A stretch of 64,000 bases of DNA. Origin: Polyangia bacterium (GTDB lineage Bacteria; Myxococcota_A; Polyangia; Polyangiales; JAUICN01). The stretch is taken from assembly GCA_030427835.1 (NCBI GenBank), contig JAUICN010000004.1:241413-305412 (forward strand). The letters run 5' to 3'. Made by a program: the position numbers and the translations under genes. Below, one piece after another: positions 1-7,497 of the stretch (positions within the stretch are counted from its first letter, which is position 1; every line of letters begins with the position of its first letter). A model generated the notes under the pieces. That model was not told where the DNA came from. It saw only the letters and a program-made list of their open reading frames with translations, and ran no database searches.

Positions 1-2187
1 ATTGCGGCCCAGCTAACCCATGCGCACATTGCCCAGGTGTTCGATCTGGGGCGGGTGGATCAGGACCTGTTCATCGCCATGGAATACGTGCCGGGGCGCA
101 ACCTGCGATCCCTCACCCAGTTTGCACGCACCCAGGGCCACCCCTTGCCGCTCGGCATGGCCTGTTACGTGCTTGCCAAGGCCTGTGAGGGGCTGGACTA
201 CGCCCACAACCGACGATCCCCCACCGGCGAAACGATCGCTCTTGTACACCGGGACATCTCTCCCCAAAACATCCTCGTATCCTATGAAGGCGAAGTGAAA
301 GTGATCGACTTTGGCATTGCCAAGGCGGCTGGAAAAATCTCCAGCACCCAGTCTGGCATGTTGAAGGGCAAGTTTGGTTACATGTCTCCAGAGCAGGTTC
401 AGGAGAAACCGCTCGACCATCGTAGTGATATTTTTGGTGTGGGGATTTGTCTGTACGAACTGCTCACGGGGCAACGTTTGTTCGATGCGGAAAACGACCT
501 GGCGACCGTGGAGCGTATTCAAAAATGGGAGGGGCTTGGGCCCACTTCCAAGGCACCGGCGGGCACGGCTTCGGTGAACGCCGCACTGAAGAACATACCC
601 CAACCCCTGGTGCTGATCCTTCGCCGCGCGCTCGCGCCCGATCCGCAAGCGAGGTACTCCACCGCCATGGAGCTGCACGACGACCTGCAGGCCTTCATGT
701 ACACGACCGACAATATTGTGACCCGGGCAGACGTGAGTGCCCACATGTACGAGCACTTTAAGGACGACATCCAGCGGGAGCAGCGGGAGAACGAACGCTA
801 CCGACATGCCCGCCCCTGGTTCACCTCCCTCGGTGGAACGCCAGAGGAACAACTGGGGTTGGATGATTTTGAGCCGACCCATCCTCGCAACCGTGGGCCC
901 GCAAGAGCGGGGCTTGCGCAGGGCTTCCTATCCAACACAGGAGCGGGACCGCTCGCCCACCCTGATGGGCCCACAGGATCCGAGTCGGACCCGTCGGGGG
1001 GATCCATGGGGGTTCACTCCTCGGTTCGCCCATCGCCAAAAGCGTTTCAGCAGGACGCCTCGGGACGGGGGGCACCCGTTGCCCAGGACGGCTCCAACGT
1101 GGACCCGCGAATCCGTTCCAGGGCGGCAAGGCGCCGTCTGGTGGACGGGGCGCGATTGGGCATTCTAGGGGCACTTACGGCCATTGCGGTCGCCGTATTT
1201 TTTTGGGTGTGGCAACAACCCAGGACGGGCACGTTGCAGTTTTCCACCGAACCCTTTGATGCTCTGGTGCAAGTGAATGGCACGCCCATCGCATCCAAAT
1301 CAAGCCCCTTTATCATCACCGATTTGTCTCCCCTACAGGTGCACGAAATCATCGTGAAACGACCCGGCTACACGCCCTGGTCGACCCGCGTGCAAGTCCC
1401 CGCCGGGCAGGTGCACAGCTTGCCGCTTGTACGGTTGAATCCGGAGCGAGGCCGTTTGGGCACCACGCTTTCCCTGCTTTCCATACCCCGTGGTGCGGAG
1501 GTGATTGTCGATGGTAAACCCACCGGGCACGTGACCCCCGCGCAACTGGACTCCGTGGAACCCGGCATCGTGGAGGTGGTCCTTCAGGCCCCGGGGTGCG
1601 CGCCCTGGAGGGCCACGATCCAGGTGAGCGCGCACGGGACCATCGTGCCCACGGCGATCCTCCAGTGTGAACAGGCCGGGGTGGCATCCATGGGCCGGGG
1701 TTCCGATACCCGTCCTGTCGGGCGGCCCACCCAGGGGGCGCGCCCCACAGGAGAGGCTGTACGTACGACGGTAGCCGCTTCCCCATCTGCGACCGGTCCG
1801 CGGAACCCCCCGGGCTCGCCGAGGCAACCTTCTCCGCCAGCGGTCAAAAACCCCAGGGAAGGGTTGGCCGGGGACCCTCCTCCCCCCGTTGCCGACGTTC
1901 CACAGCCGTCGCCCGTGGCAGGTTCTGAATCACCGGGATCCGGTGGTGCCGTCGCCCGGGAACCCACCATGCCCAGGGGGCACGGGGCGCTACGGCTCAA
2001 CACCCAACCCTGGACGACGGTGTACATCGACGGGCAACTGCTTGGAACGACCCCTGTGGTCGATCATTTTCTAAAGGCAGGATCCCACAAACTGACCCTG
2101 GTCAACGACGACTACAACCTGCGTCGGGACGTGACCGTGCGCATACAGGCGGGACAAACCACCACCAAGGTGGTTCGGCTCAATTAG
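1..2187 (+). CDS. Ser/Thr protein kinase with three PEGA repeats (5' partial)
   Basis: Membrane-anchored Hanks-type kinase predicted to phosphorylate Ser/Thr residues. The reading frame is open from base 1 (residues IAAQLTHAHIAQVFDLG, typical of the N-lobe), so the gene begins outside the window and the GTG at 37 is an internal codon. Visible motifs are the catalytic loop HRDISPQN (about 249-272), DFGIAK (about 307-324) and the MSPEQ activation segment. A Pro/Gly-rich linker leads to one membrane helix (about 1156-1215). Three PEGA-type modules follow (about 1225-1420, 1450-1640, 1984-2184), each with a VxVDG-like turn; they probably sit outside the inner membrane. The Gly-rich loop and the ATP-binding Lys lie off the edge, so full catalytic competence cannot be confirmed. 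Confidence 0.92.
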   Translation: MAAQLTHAHIAQVFDLGRVDQDLFIAMEYVPGRNLRSLTQFARTQGHPLPLGMACYVLAKACEGLDYAHNRRSPTGETIALVHRDISPQNILVSYEGEVKVIDFGIAKAAGKISSTQSGMLKGKFGYMSPEQVQEKPLDHRSDIFGVGICLYELLTGQRLFDAENDLATVERIQKWEGLGPTSKAPAGTASVNAALKNIPQPLVLILRRALAPDPQARYSTAMELHDDLQAFMYTTDNIVTRADVSAHMYEHFKDDIQREQRENERYRHARPWFTSLGGTPEEQLGLDDFEPTHPRNRGPARAGLAQGFLSNTGAGPLAHPDGPTGSESDPSGGSMGVHSSVRPSPKAFQQDASGRGAPVAQDGSNVDPRIRSRAARRRLVDGARLGILGALTAIAVAVFFWVWQQPRTGTLQFSTEPFDALVQVNGTPIASKSSPFIITDLSPLQVHEIIVKRPGYTPWSTRVQVPAGQVHSLPLVRLNPERGRLGTTLSLLSIPRGAEVIVDGKPTGHVTPAQLDSVEPGIVEVVLQAPGCAPWRATIQVSAHGTIVPTAILQCEQAGVASMGRGSDTRPVGRPTQGARPTGEAVRTTVAASPSATGPRNPPGSPRQPSPPAVKNPREGLAGDPPPPVADVPQPSPVAGSESPGSGGAVAREPTMPRGHGALRLNTQPWTTVYIDGQLLGTTPVVDHFLKAGSHKLTLVNDDYNLRRDVTVRIQAGQTTTKVVRLN

Positions 2188-2272
2188 TTCAGAATCGAAC
2201 ACACTATTCAAAACGGTATTGGGTGTGCAGCACTCCCGGCCCCTGCCACTGCCCATCCTGAAGGATAAGGGT

Positions 2273-2806
2273 TCAAAAAAACGTGGCGAGGTGGGAGTCA
2301 CCATCCCGATTGGCCACGGCCACGACCCGAACCGTGGCGTTGTGGTGTTTGTCACTGGCTTCACAGGGCGCGCCCGTCACTTCGACTCGGTACTGGTAGT
2401 CCAACGTCAACCCCTGCTCGAATCCCAGGGCTTTCCACAGGTTCCCACGCCCGGGGTCCCTGGGCTGAAAAAGGGTTTCAGGGCCTGGGATGGGATCGGG
2501 TATGTGCGTGCTAGGAGGAAGGCAATGATGCAAAATCCGGGACCCCTGGGGATCCACATCGGTTTCATCCGGGGACCGGCCCACGGCGTAGTAGTGCTGC
2601 ACACCCTGGACCAATCGATCGAGATGGGCGGGCATCCCCACCTGGGCGGTGTGGGGCAAGTCCTTAACGAACACCGTCACAAACGTCACCAGAATACTCG
2701 CGGCCAAACACAGGAGGCCTGCCAGCTCCCAGCGGAGACCCCGTTTGGAAGTGGGGCGACGTCGGGCAACAATCCGGGGTTGCCTATTTCCGCCCGGGTT
2801 TAGCAT
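2273..2806 (-). CDS. pilin-like single-pass secreted/membrane protein
   Basis: 177-residue protein with an Arg-rich N-terminus (PRIVARRRPTSKRGLRW), one strong hydrophobic helix (about residues 25-47) and a soluble domain. The domain starts with HLDRLVQGVQHYYAVGR, which resembles the pattern after the pilin N-helix, and ends with YQYRVEV and AVANRDGDSHLATF stretches like those in delta-proteobacterial pilin-like proteins. No canonical G/FTLIE prepilin site is visible, so processing by a prepilin peptidase is doubtful. I chose the ATG at 2806 because it lies just after the stop of the upstream gene; the longer ORF adds 45 low-complexity residues overlapping that gene. Probably co-transcribed with 2820-3122. 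The pilin relation is inference from pattern only. Confidence 0.55.
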   Translation of the reverse strand: MLNPGGNRQPRIVARRRPTSKRGLRWELAGLLCLAASILVTFVTVFVKDLPHTAQVGMPAHLDRLVQGVQHYYAVGRSPDETDVDPQGSRILHHCLPPSTHIPDPIPGPETLFQPRDPGRGNLWKALGFEQGLTLDYQYRVEVTGAPCEASDKHHNATVRVVAVANRDGDSHLATFF

Positions 2807-2819
2807 CCAAGGCCCCGGC

Positions 2820-3122
2820 CTAACCCGTAAACCCTGCCCGTCGTGGAGAAGCGTTTTCGTGGCGGTACTCCAGGCCCGCCACCTTGTCGTACTCCACCAG
2901 AACACATTTCTTGGATGTTCGGAGCTCAAGCATGTCGGCACAGGGGCTCACCGCCACAATGGGCCCCACCGAGGAGGCGGAACCCGCTTCCACATCCAGA
3001 TAGACCACCACGTTGCTGACAGCGGGGACCTCCACCAGGGTGTTTTCCGTGGCTTCTGCCAGTGCACTCGAGTCCAGTTCAGGCACCTTGGCAAGGGCCT
3101 GCATCAATACGTTGCGTTCCAT
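2820..3122 (-). CDS. hypothetical protein, 100 aa
   Basis: I do not recognise this family. The protein starts MERNVLMQALAKVPELD, an amphipathic helix, followed by a Val-rich segment (TLVEVPAVSNVVVYLDVEAG) and two cysteines (SPCADMLELRTSKKC). There is no signal peptide or membrane helix. It is divergent from the enoyl-CoA hydratase at 3163 (40-bp gap) and upstream of the pilin-like gene on the same strand, so the two minus-strand genes probably share one promoter. The internal ATG at 3122 was preferred because the longer ORF would overlap the divergent gene. Confidence 0.5.
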   Translation of the reverse strand: MERNVLMQALAKVPELDSSALAEATENTLVEVPAVSNVVVYLDVEAGSASSVGPIVAVSPCADMLELRTSKKCVLVEYDKVAGLEYRHENASPRRAGFTG

Positions 3123-3162
3123 GGTTGTTCTTCTCCCCGACCCCGCCGTAGAATGGGCCGGC

Positions 3163-3990
3163 ATGAATGTCAACAACGCAAGCTCCGGGACCGATGGCCC
3201 CCTGACCGTTCAAGAACTGGGCCATCACAAACTGGGCCATGGGGTACAGCTGTGGACCTTGAATCGCCCCCAACGCATGAACGCGCTTTCCGCTGGGTTA
3301 GTCGCCGAGCTTACCCAGCGTGCACGGGAGATGACTCCGGGTCCAGCTTGCCGCGCGGTCATTGTGACCGGGGCCGGGGATCGCGCGTTTTGCGCCGGGG
3401 CCGACCTCAAGGAGCGGGCGGGCATGGGCCGAAATCAGGTCATCGAAACCCTGAACACCTATCGCGCTTGTTTGGACGCCATCGATGCCATGCCGGTTCC
3501 GGTCGTTGCCGCCATCCAGGGTGTGGCCCTCGGCGGTGGGCTCGAGCTGGCACTCGCCTGCGATTTTCGAGTGGCACGATCCACGGCGGTGCTCGCTCTC
3601 CCTGAGGTGACCCTTGGGATCATTCCTGGTGCCGGCGGTACCCAGCGCCTCACGCGTCTGGTGGGAGAGGCGCGGGCCAAACAGTGGATTCTGCGGGCAG
3701 AAAAACACAACGCCCAGGACGCGTTTTCCTCAGGAGTTGTGGATCATGTGGTGGACGAAAGCGAAGACCTCATCGTGGCCACCCTTCAATGGCTTGCGCC
3801 CATGCATCGGGGCGCACCCCTGGCCGTGAGCGCGGCACTGCAAGCCATCGACGCCGGTGGGGGTGTGGAGTTGAGCGAAGGGCTGGATAGGGAACGGCAA
3901 GCCTACCTAATTACCCTGGACACCCAGGACCGGCTTGAGGCGCTGGCGGCGTTCCAGGAAAAGCGCCCGCCCAAGTTCCGCGGTGAATAG
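3163..3990 (+). CDS. enoyl-CoA hydratase/isomerase (crotonase) family protein
   Basis: Soluble crotonase-fold enzyme, expected to hydrate 2-enoyl-CoA in fatty-acid or amino-acid degradation. 275 residues, a normal length for the family. Visible motifs: NRPQRMNALS near the N-terminus, the oxyanion-hole segments AFCAGADLKE and GVALGGGLELALACD, then LPEVTLGIIPGAGGTQRL. The two glutamates used by hydratases match LELALACD and LPEVTLG, so hydratase activity is plausible; the AUH/methylglutaconyl-CoA type is also possible. The ATG at 3163 was chosen because the upstream ORF extension overlaps the divergent gene. Residues 18-28 contain a small 15-bp tandem duplication (ELGHHKLGHG). Convergent with the nuclease gene at 4003. 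Confidence 0.88.
   Translation: MNVNNASSGTDGPLTVQELGHHKLGHGVQLWTLNRPQRMNALSAGLVAELTQRAREMTPGPACRAVIVTGAGDRAFCAGADLKERAGMGRNQVIETLNTYRACLDAIDAMPVPVVAAIQGVALGGGLELALACDFRVARSTAVLALPEVTLGIIPGAGGTQRLTRLVGEARAKQWILRAEKHNAQDAFSSGVVDHVVDESEDLIVATLQWLAPMHRGAPLAVSAALQAIDAGGGVELSEGLDRERQAYLITLDTQDRLEALAAFQEKRPPKFRGE
3215..3244 (+). repeat. 15-bp tandem duplication in echA N-terminus
   Basis: Two adjacent copies of a unit starting aactgggccat (3215-3229 and 3230-3244), matching over the first 11 bases. In frame, giving ELGHHKLGHG. Confidence 0.6.
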
Positions 3991-4002
3991 GCCTAAGGAT
4001 TC

Positions 4003-4857
4003 CTAGGCTGGAACCGCGAGCCCTTCGTCCAGCAGTTGTTGATTGAGGTGGATGCCGTTTTTCGCCAGGGACGCAAACGACATTTCCTTTTTGGAATACA
4101 TCACATGGGCAATGTAGCGACCATACTTGTCGGTACGCCGCGTCTGCAGGCAGAGCTGGGGGCGATCTGAAAGCGCTCGTTTCACAAACTCCGTGGCGCG
4201 CTTGCCCTGTGCGGTCGCCCCCGGCGGCGTGTCCACCCCAGCCAATCGGATCCGCTCCTTCTTCAGCACCCCAAACCCAAGATCAAAAGTCACGATCAAC
4301 GTGTCGCCGTCCACTACCCGATCCAGGGTGGCCCCGTACACGTACCGCGGCTCCAGGGGGCGTTTCAGGGCAGGTGCCTTCGAGGACCTGTTGCGATTTC
4401 GTTTCGCCGAAGCATGCCGTCGGTCCGCAATCGCTTGCACCAGGCGCGCGACGGGCAATCGGCCTTCTGAGGCAAAGGAAGCGTACCAGTCCCGCTGTTC
4501 CTGGTTGGGCAACGCAAGTAACGTGCGGTAGTGGGACCAGGTAAGGTGCGTATGCGTAGGTAGCGCATCAAACGCCTGAGCAAACGCCATTGCTCGGTAC
4601 AGCGTTTGGTGGGGAACTCGAAGGTCCTTGGAGAGCATCCGGATCCTCCTGTCCCCATGGGAGGACCCGAGTTCAAGGCGAGCCTGGTTGAGCTGCTGGC
4701 CAAGGTGCCAATGGGTGTTCACGACGACCTGCCGCGTGACCGTTTCAACTTGAGTTTGTCCCCGGGCAAGAACCATCTGAAGGCGCGCCAGTAGAGATTG
4801 GTAAGCTGGCGTGTTTGCGGGCGACTTTTGCGAAATACTTAAATGATTTTCGGGCAT
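4003..4857 (-). CDS. DUF1016 (YhcG) N-domain fused to staphylococcal-nuclease (SNase) domain
   Basis: 284 residues in two parts. Residues about 18-150 match the DUF1016 N-terminal helical domain (ARLQMVLARGQ, HWHLGQQLNQAR, LSKDLRVPHQTLYRAM, LTWSHYRTLLAL), normally found in YhcG ahead of a PDDEXK nuclease. A basic linker (HASAKRNRNRSSK) leads to an SNase/thermonuclease domain (about 172-282: YGATLDRVVDGDTL, RIRLAGVDTPP, RTDKYGRYIAHV). The calcium-site Asp in VDGDT and the two catalytic Arg positions are present. The position of the general-base Glu (DTPE in SNase) is Pro. No signal peptide, so cytoplasmic. A nucleic-acid-targeting enzyme is inferred; defence, repair or mobile-element functions are all open. 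A palindrome and two repeat motifs lie upstream. Confidence 0.85.
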   Translation of the reverse strand: MPENHLSISQKSPANTPAYQSLLARLQMVLARGQTQVETVTRQVVVNTHWHLGQQLNQARLELGSSHGDRRIRMLSKDLRVPHQTLYRAMAFAQAFDALPTHTHLTWSHYRTLLALPNQEQRDWYASFASEGRLPVARLVQAIADRRHASAKRNRNRSSKAPALKRPLEPRYVYGATLDRVVDGDTLIVTFDLGFGVLKKERIRLAGVDTPPGATAQGKRATEFVKRALSDRPQLCLQTRRTDKYGRYIAHVMYSKKEMSFASLAKNGIHLNQQLLDEGLAVPA

Positions 4858-4875
4858 CGTTTCATGAAATCAAAA

Positions 4876-4891
4876 TTCGCCCTAGGGCGAA
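4876..4891. promoter_or_regulatory. perfect 16-bp palindrome, candidate operator
   Basis: ttcgccctagggcgaa is its own reverse complement and lies 19 bp upstream of the start codon of the DUF1016-SNase gene, where a repressor or autoregulator could bind. Function is inferred from position and symmetry only. Confidence 0.4.
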
Positions 4892-4924
4892 AGTCATTTG
4901 TCGCCACGAAATGCTCCGTCAAGG

Positions 4925-4939
4925 AATCGAACCTGGGTC
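4925..4939 (+). repeat. REP-like motif, copy 1
   Basis: aatcgaacctgggtc, identical over 15 bases to the copy at 18198-18212 beside the RAYT transposase. Lies upstream of the DUF1016-SNase gene. Confidence 0.6.
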
Positions 4940-5002
4940 AAATCCCCTGCGAGGTCTGCCAACATGCGTAAATGACTGAAATTACTTCAGGCACGCGCTT
5001 GA

Positions 5003-5017
5003 AATCGAACGTGGGTC
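5003..5017 (+). repeat. REP-like motif, copy 2
   Basis: aatcgaacgtgggtc, one mismatch to copy 1, 78 bp downstream in the same orientation. The intervening DNA includes tgcgtaaa (4965-4972), which also precedes the copy at 18198. Confidence 0.55.
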
Positions 5018-5082
5018 GTTTCCACGGGTTGTTTTCACGGGGACGTGGAAGACGGCTACCGGGGGGGGCTGGCGCGGTGCGG

Positions 5083-5934
5083 TTAGGCTTTTCTGGCCTG
5101 GTAGGCGGCGGCGGTGGAGCGGGGGCCCAGTTCGGTCCAGTCGAAGGTTTCGCTGTGTTTGAGGGGTTGGTCCCTGGAGGTCAGGACTTCGGCGCCTTCG
5201 CGAGTGACGATCAGGGTGTGCTCAAACTGGGCCGAAAGGGTTCGGTCCTGGGTGCGTACCGTCCAGTCGTCAGATTCCAACACGCATTCGTAGCCGCCCA
5301 GGTTCACCATGGGCTCAATGGTGAAGATCATGCCGGTTTTCATTCTCCGCCCGGTCCCCGCGGTGCCGTAGTGGGGAATTTGCGGTGCACTGTGGAACTC
5401 TCGGCCAATGCCATGGCCCACGTAGTCGCGCACCACCGAGCACCCCCGGGATTCGGCAAGGGCCTGGATGGCGGCCCCAATGTCACCGATGCGAGCGCCG
5501 TGTTTCACCTGGGCAATGCCCACCTCCAGGCAGGCCCGTGCGGTTTCGGTCACAAGCTTGGCTTCCTTAGAAGGTTTTCCCACGTAAAAAGTCACGCTGG
5601 TGTCGCCGTGAAATCCCTTCTTTGACGGCAGGTAGGTGGTCACATCCACGTTCACAATATCGCCGTCCACAAGCGTCACTGCTTTGTCGGGAATACCGTG
5701 GCAAACCACGTCATTGACGCTGGTGCACACGCTTTTGGGGAACCCCCGGTAGTTGAGCGGGGAGGGGTAGGCGTCGTGGGAGGTAATGAACTGGTGCACC
5801 AGGGTGTTGATGTCCTCGGTGGTCATGCCCACCCGCAGGTTCTCATCCACATGAACCAGGGTGGCCGCCGCCAACTTACAACTCGCACGCATCTGTTCCA
5901 CCGCCTTGCCCGACAAGATTTCCACTGCACCCAT
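5083..5934 (-). CDS. map: type I methionine aminopeptidase
   Basis: Removes the initiator Met from nascent proteins in the cytoplasm. 283 residues, normal for MetAP-I with a short C-terminal extension. The metal ligands are visible in order: Asp in VNVDVT, Asp in GDTSVTF, His in GHGIG, Glu in TIEPM and Glu in FEHTL; the substrate-positioning HSAPQIPHYG segment is also present. I chose the ATG at 5934 (MGAVEILSGKAVEQM) because it gives the usual N-terminus; an ATG at 5964 would overlap the Rieske gene by 11 nt. Last gene of a minus-strand cluster with the Rieske protein and phosphoesterase. Confidence 0.95.
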   Translation of the reverse strand: MGAVEILSGKAVEQMRASCKLAAATLVHVDENLRVGMTTEDINTLVHQFITSHDAYPSPLNYRGFPKSVCTSVNDVVCHGIPDKAVTLVDGDIVNVDVTTYLPSKKGFHGDTSVTFYVGKPSKEAKLVTETARACLEVGIAQVKHGARIGDIGAAIQALAESRGCSVVRDYVGHGIGREFHSAPQIPHYGTAGTGRRMKTGMIFTIEPMVNLGGYECVLESDDWTVRTQDRTLSAQFEHTLIVTREGAEVLTSRDQPLKHSETFDWTELGPRSTAAAYQARKA

Positions 5935-5953
5935 GGCCCAATGGTGCAGAGCC

Positions 5954-6340
5954 TTATTGCCCAACGCAACCCAAGAACACGCGCCGTTGCCGAACTTCGA
6001 AGGGTATCGCTGTCAACCGTTCTCCCGTACAGGGGCCTGCGGTGCAGAGTCCATCGTTCAATCGGTACTCTGCGCCGTGGGTGTGGCACATCAGGCGTTG
6101 TCGTCCTGGCGTCATCAGTGTCACATGGGGTGGCCCCAGGGGAACCGGAATGTGCTGGCACTCGTTGAGGTAGGCCACCACACGGCCCTGTTCGTCCCGG
6201 CTAAGGATGGCGTATTGGGGGCGTTGGCCCGGCCTTCTACCCCGCACAAGCACGCAGAGGGTACGGCCGGGTTCAATATCCTCGAGGGCAATGCCCTCGT
6301 CACTCGGAGCCGTGGCCCCATCCACGTCGGGCCCGCTCAC
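5954..6340 (-). CDS. small Rieske-type [2Fe-2S] protein
   Basis: 128-residue soluble ferredoxin of the Rieske fold. The cluster ligands are Cys and His in NECQHIPVPLG and Cys and His in CHTHGAEY, followed by the GLCTAGPCTGERL loop typical of dioxygenase-type Rieske ferredoxins. Predicted electron carrier to an oxygenase or reductase not present nearby. A GTG start at 6340 is favoured because it overlaps the phosphoesterase stop as GTGA, implying translational coupling; the longer ATG ORF at 6415 would run 79 nt into that gene. No Tat or membrane signal, so it is not a cytochrome bc1 Rieske protein. Confidence 0.85.
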   Translation of the reverse strand: MSGPDVDGATAPSDEGIALEDIEPGRTLCVLVRGRRPGQRPQYAILSRDEQGRVVAYLNECQHIPVPLGPPHVTLMTPGRQRLMCHTHGAEYRLNDGLCTAGPCTGERLTAIPFEVRQRRVFLGCVGQ

Positions 6341-6996
6341 ACCCGTGGCTCCCCAACCTGCACAAGCTGCCGTTCGGGAAGCAACAGGCCCGTCAGGGGG
6401 CCGCCGTACACACATCCCGTGTCCAACCCGGTGGCATGCTCGTACGGCTGTAGCCCGCGAATAGCGTCATGCCCAAACACCACATGCTCCGGCCCGCTCC
6501 ACCTGGAGGCCCAGGGCACGCCATCCTCAATCACCTTGGATCCGGTGCCGTCCGGGCAAATGGAGCGCAGGTTCATCAGCAAAAAAGGGTCCTGTTCCCC
6601 TAGGGGGATCCCGGGCATCACGCCCCCGTGCACCACCACCGTGTGGCAACAGGGCAGCTCCAACCAAAAGGGCAGGGCGCCCAGCCATTGCCAGTCCTCC
6701 TCGGTAAACCTCAGATAGCTGGGGTCGGGAGGTGCCAGGCCCGGTTCCAACCGCACGCGCGCTCTCCAGCCAAGGGCATGGGAATCGTGGTTGCCCCGCA
6801 CCGCCCGGATCCCCCGCTTCCGACAGTACCGAACCACCCCCAGGGAATCGGGCCCCTTGGCCACCAAATCCCCCACCATCACCATTTCCCGTTCCCCCAC
6901 GGCCGGAGCCGCGCTCAGGGCCTGTAGGGCCCGCAAACAGCCGTGCACGTCCCCTACCACCAGGTGGCCCCCGCATTGTCGGTCCGCCCTAGTCAT
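6337..6996 (-). CDS. metallophosphoesterase, ApaH/PrpE-like
   Basis: 219-residue calcineurin-like phosphoesterase. All signature blocks are present in order: GDVHGC (about residue 15), GDLVAKGPDS, GNHD, VVHGG and FGHDA, which bind the two-metal centre. The GDLVAKGPDSLGVVRY spacing is typical of symmetrical Ap4A hydrolase or PrpE-like Ser/Thr phosphatases, so nucleotide or phosphoprotein substrates are both possible. It is the first gene of the phosphoesterase-Rieske-map cluster and lies only 29 bp from the divergent bcp gene. Confidence 0.88.
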   Translation of the reverse strand: MTRADRQCGGHLVVGDVHGCLRALQALSAAPAVGEREMVMVGDLVAKGPDSLGVVRYCRKRGIRAVRGNHDSHALGWRARVRLEPGLAPPDPSYLRFTEEDWQWLGALPFWLELPCCHTVVVHGGVMPGIPLGEQDPFLLMNLRSICPDGTGSKVIEDGVPWASRWSGPEHVVFGHDAIRGLQPYEHATGLDTGCVYGGPLTGLLLPERQLVQVGEPRV

Positions 6997-7025
6997 CCTG
7001 CCCGCCTCCTGCTAGGCCTGGCCCC

Positions 7026-7490
7026 ATGCTCGCGGAGAACAAAAAAGCCCCGGCCTTCAGTCTGCCTTCCACGGATGGAGGCAAGCTTTCGCTCAAGGAT
7101 TTTGCTGGAAAAACGCTCATTCTCTACTTCTACCCCAGGGACAATACCCCAGGTTGTACCACCGAAGCCCAGGAGTTCCGCGACGCCCTACCTGAGCTGC
7201 AGAAATTGGGCGCCGAAGTGGTGGGCGTAAGCAAGGACACCATCGACACCCACTGCGGTTTTCGCGACAAGCACAGCCTCACGTTCCCCCTCCTGACCGA
7301 CGCGGACGGCAGGGTCATGGAAAAATACGGCGCCTGGGGAGAAAAAAACAACTACGGCAAGGTCACCGTGGGCGTCATTCGAACCACCGTGATCATCGGT
7401 GCGGACGGCAAGGTTCAGAAAATCTTTCCGCGCGTCCGGGTCAAGGGCCATGTGGACCGCGTGGTGCAAACCGTACGGGATCTGCAGTAG
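7026..7490 (+). CDS. bcp: thioredoxin-dependent peroxiredoxin (Bcp/PrxQ type)
   Basis: 154-residue AhpC/TSA-family peroxiredoxin that reduces hydroperoxides using thioredoxin. The peroxidatic Cys lies in FYPRDNTPGCTTEAQEF. The second Cys found five residues later in E. coli Bcp is absent here (TTEAQ), so this is a 1-Cys-like member or uses the distant Cys in THCGF for resolution. The typical Bcp C-terminus (VKGHVDRVVQTV) is present. First gene of the long plus-strand run towards scpAB-glyQS, and divergent from the phosphoesterase. Confidence 0.95.
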   Translation: MLAENKKAPAFSLPSTDGGKLSLKDFAGKTLILYFYPRDNTPGCTTEAQEFRDALPELQKLGAEVVGVSKDTIDTHCGFRDKHSLTFPLLTDADGRVMEKYGAWGEKNNYGKVTVGVIRTTVIIGADGKVQKIFPRVRVKGHVDRVVQTVRDLQ

Positions 7491-7497
7491 CCCTCAC

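Noticed and set aside
2649..3605. 318-aa plus-strand frame overlapping echA
   Set aside because: Wrong frame for echA and opposite the minus-strand small genes; Arg/His/Pro-rich with no motif.
4925..4960. tRNA gene suggested by a GGTTCGATTCC-like string on the minus strand
   Set aside because: No D-arm, anticodon stem or acceptor stem could be placed; the same string recurs as the RAYT-linked motif.
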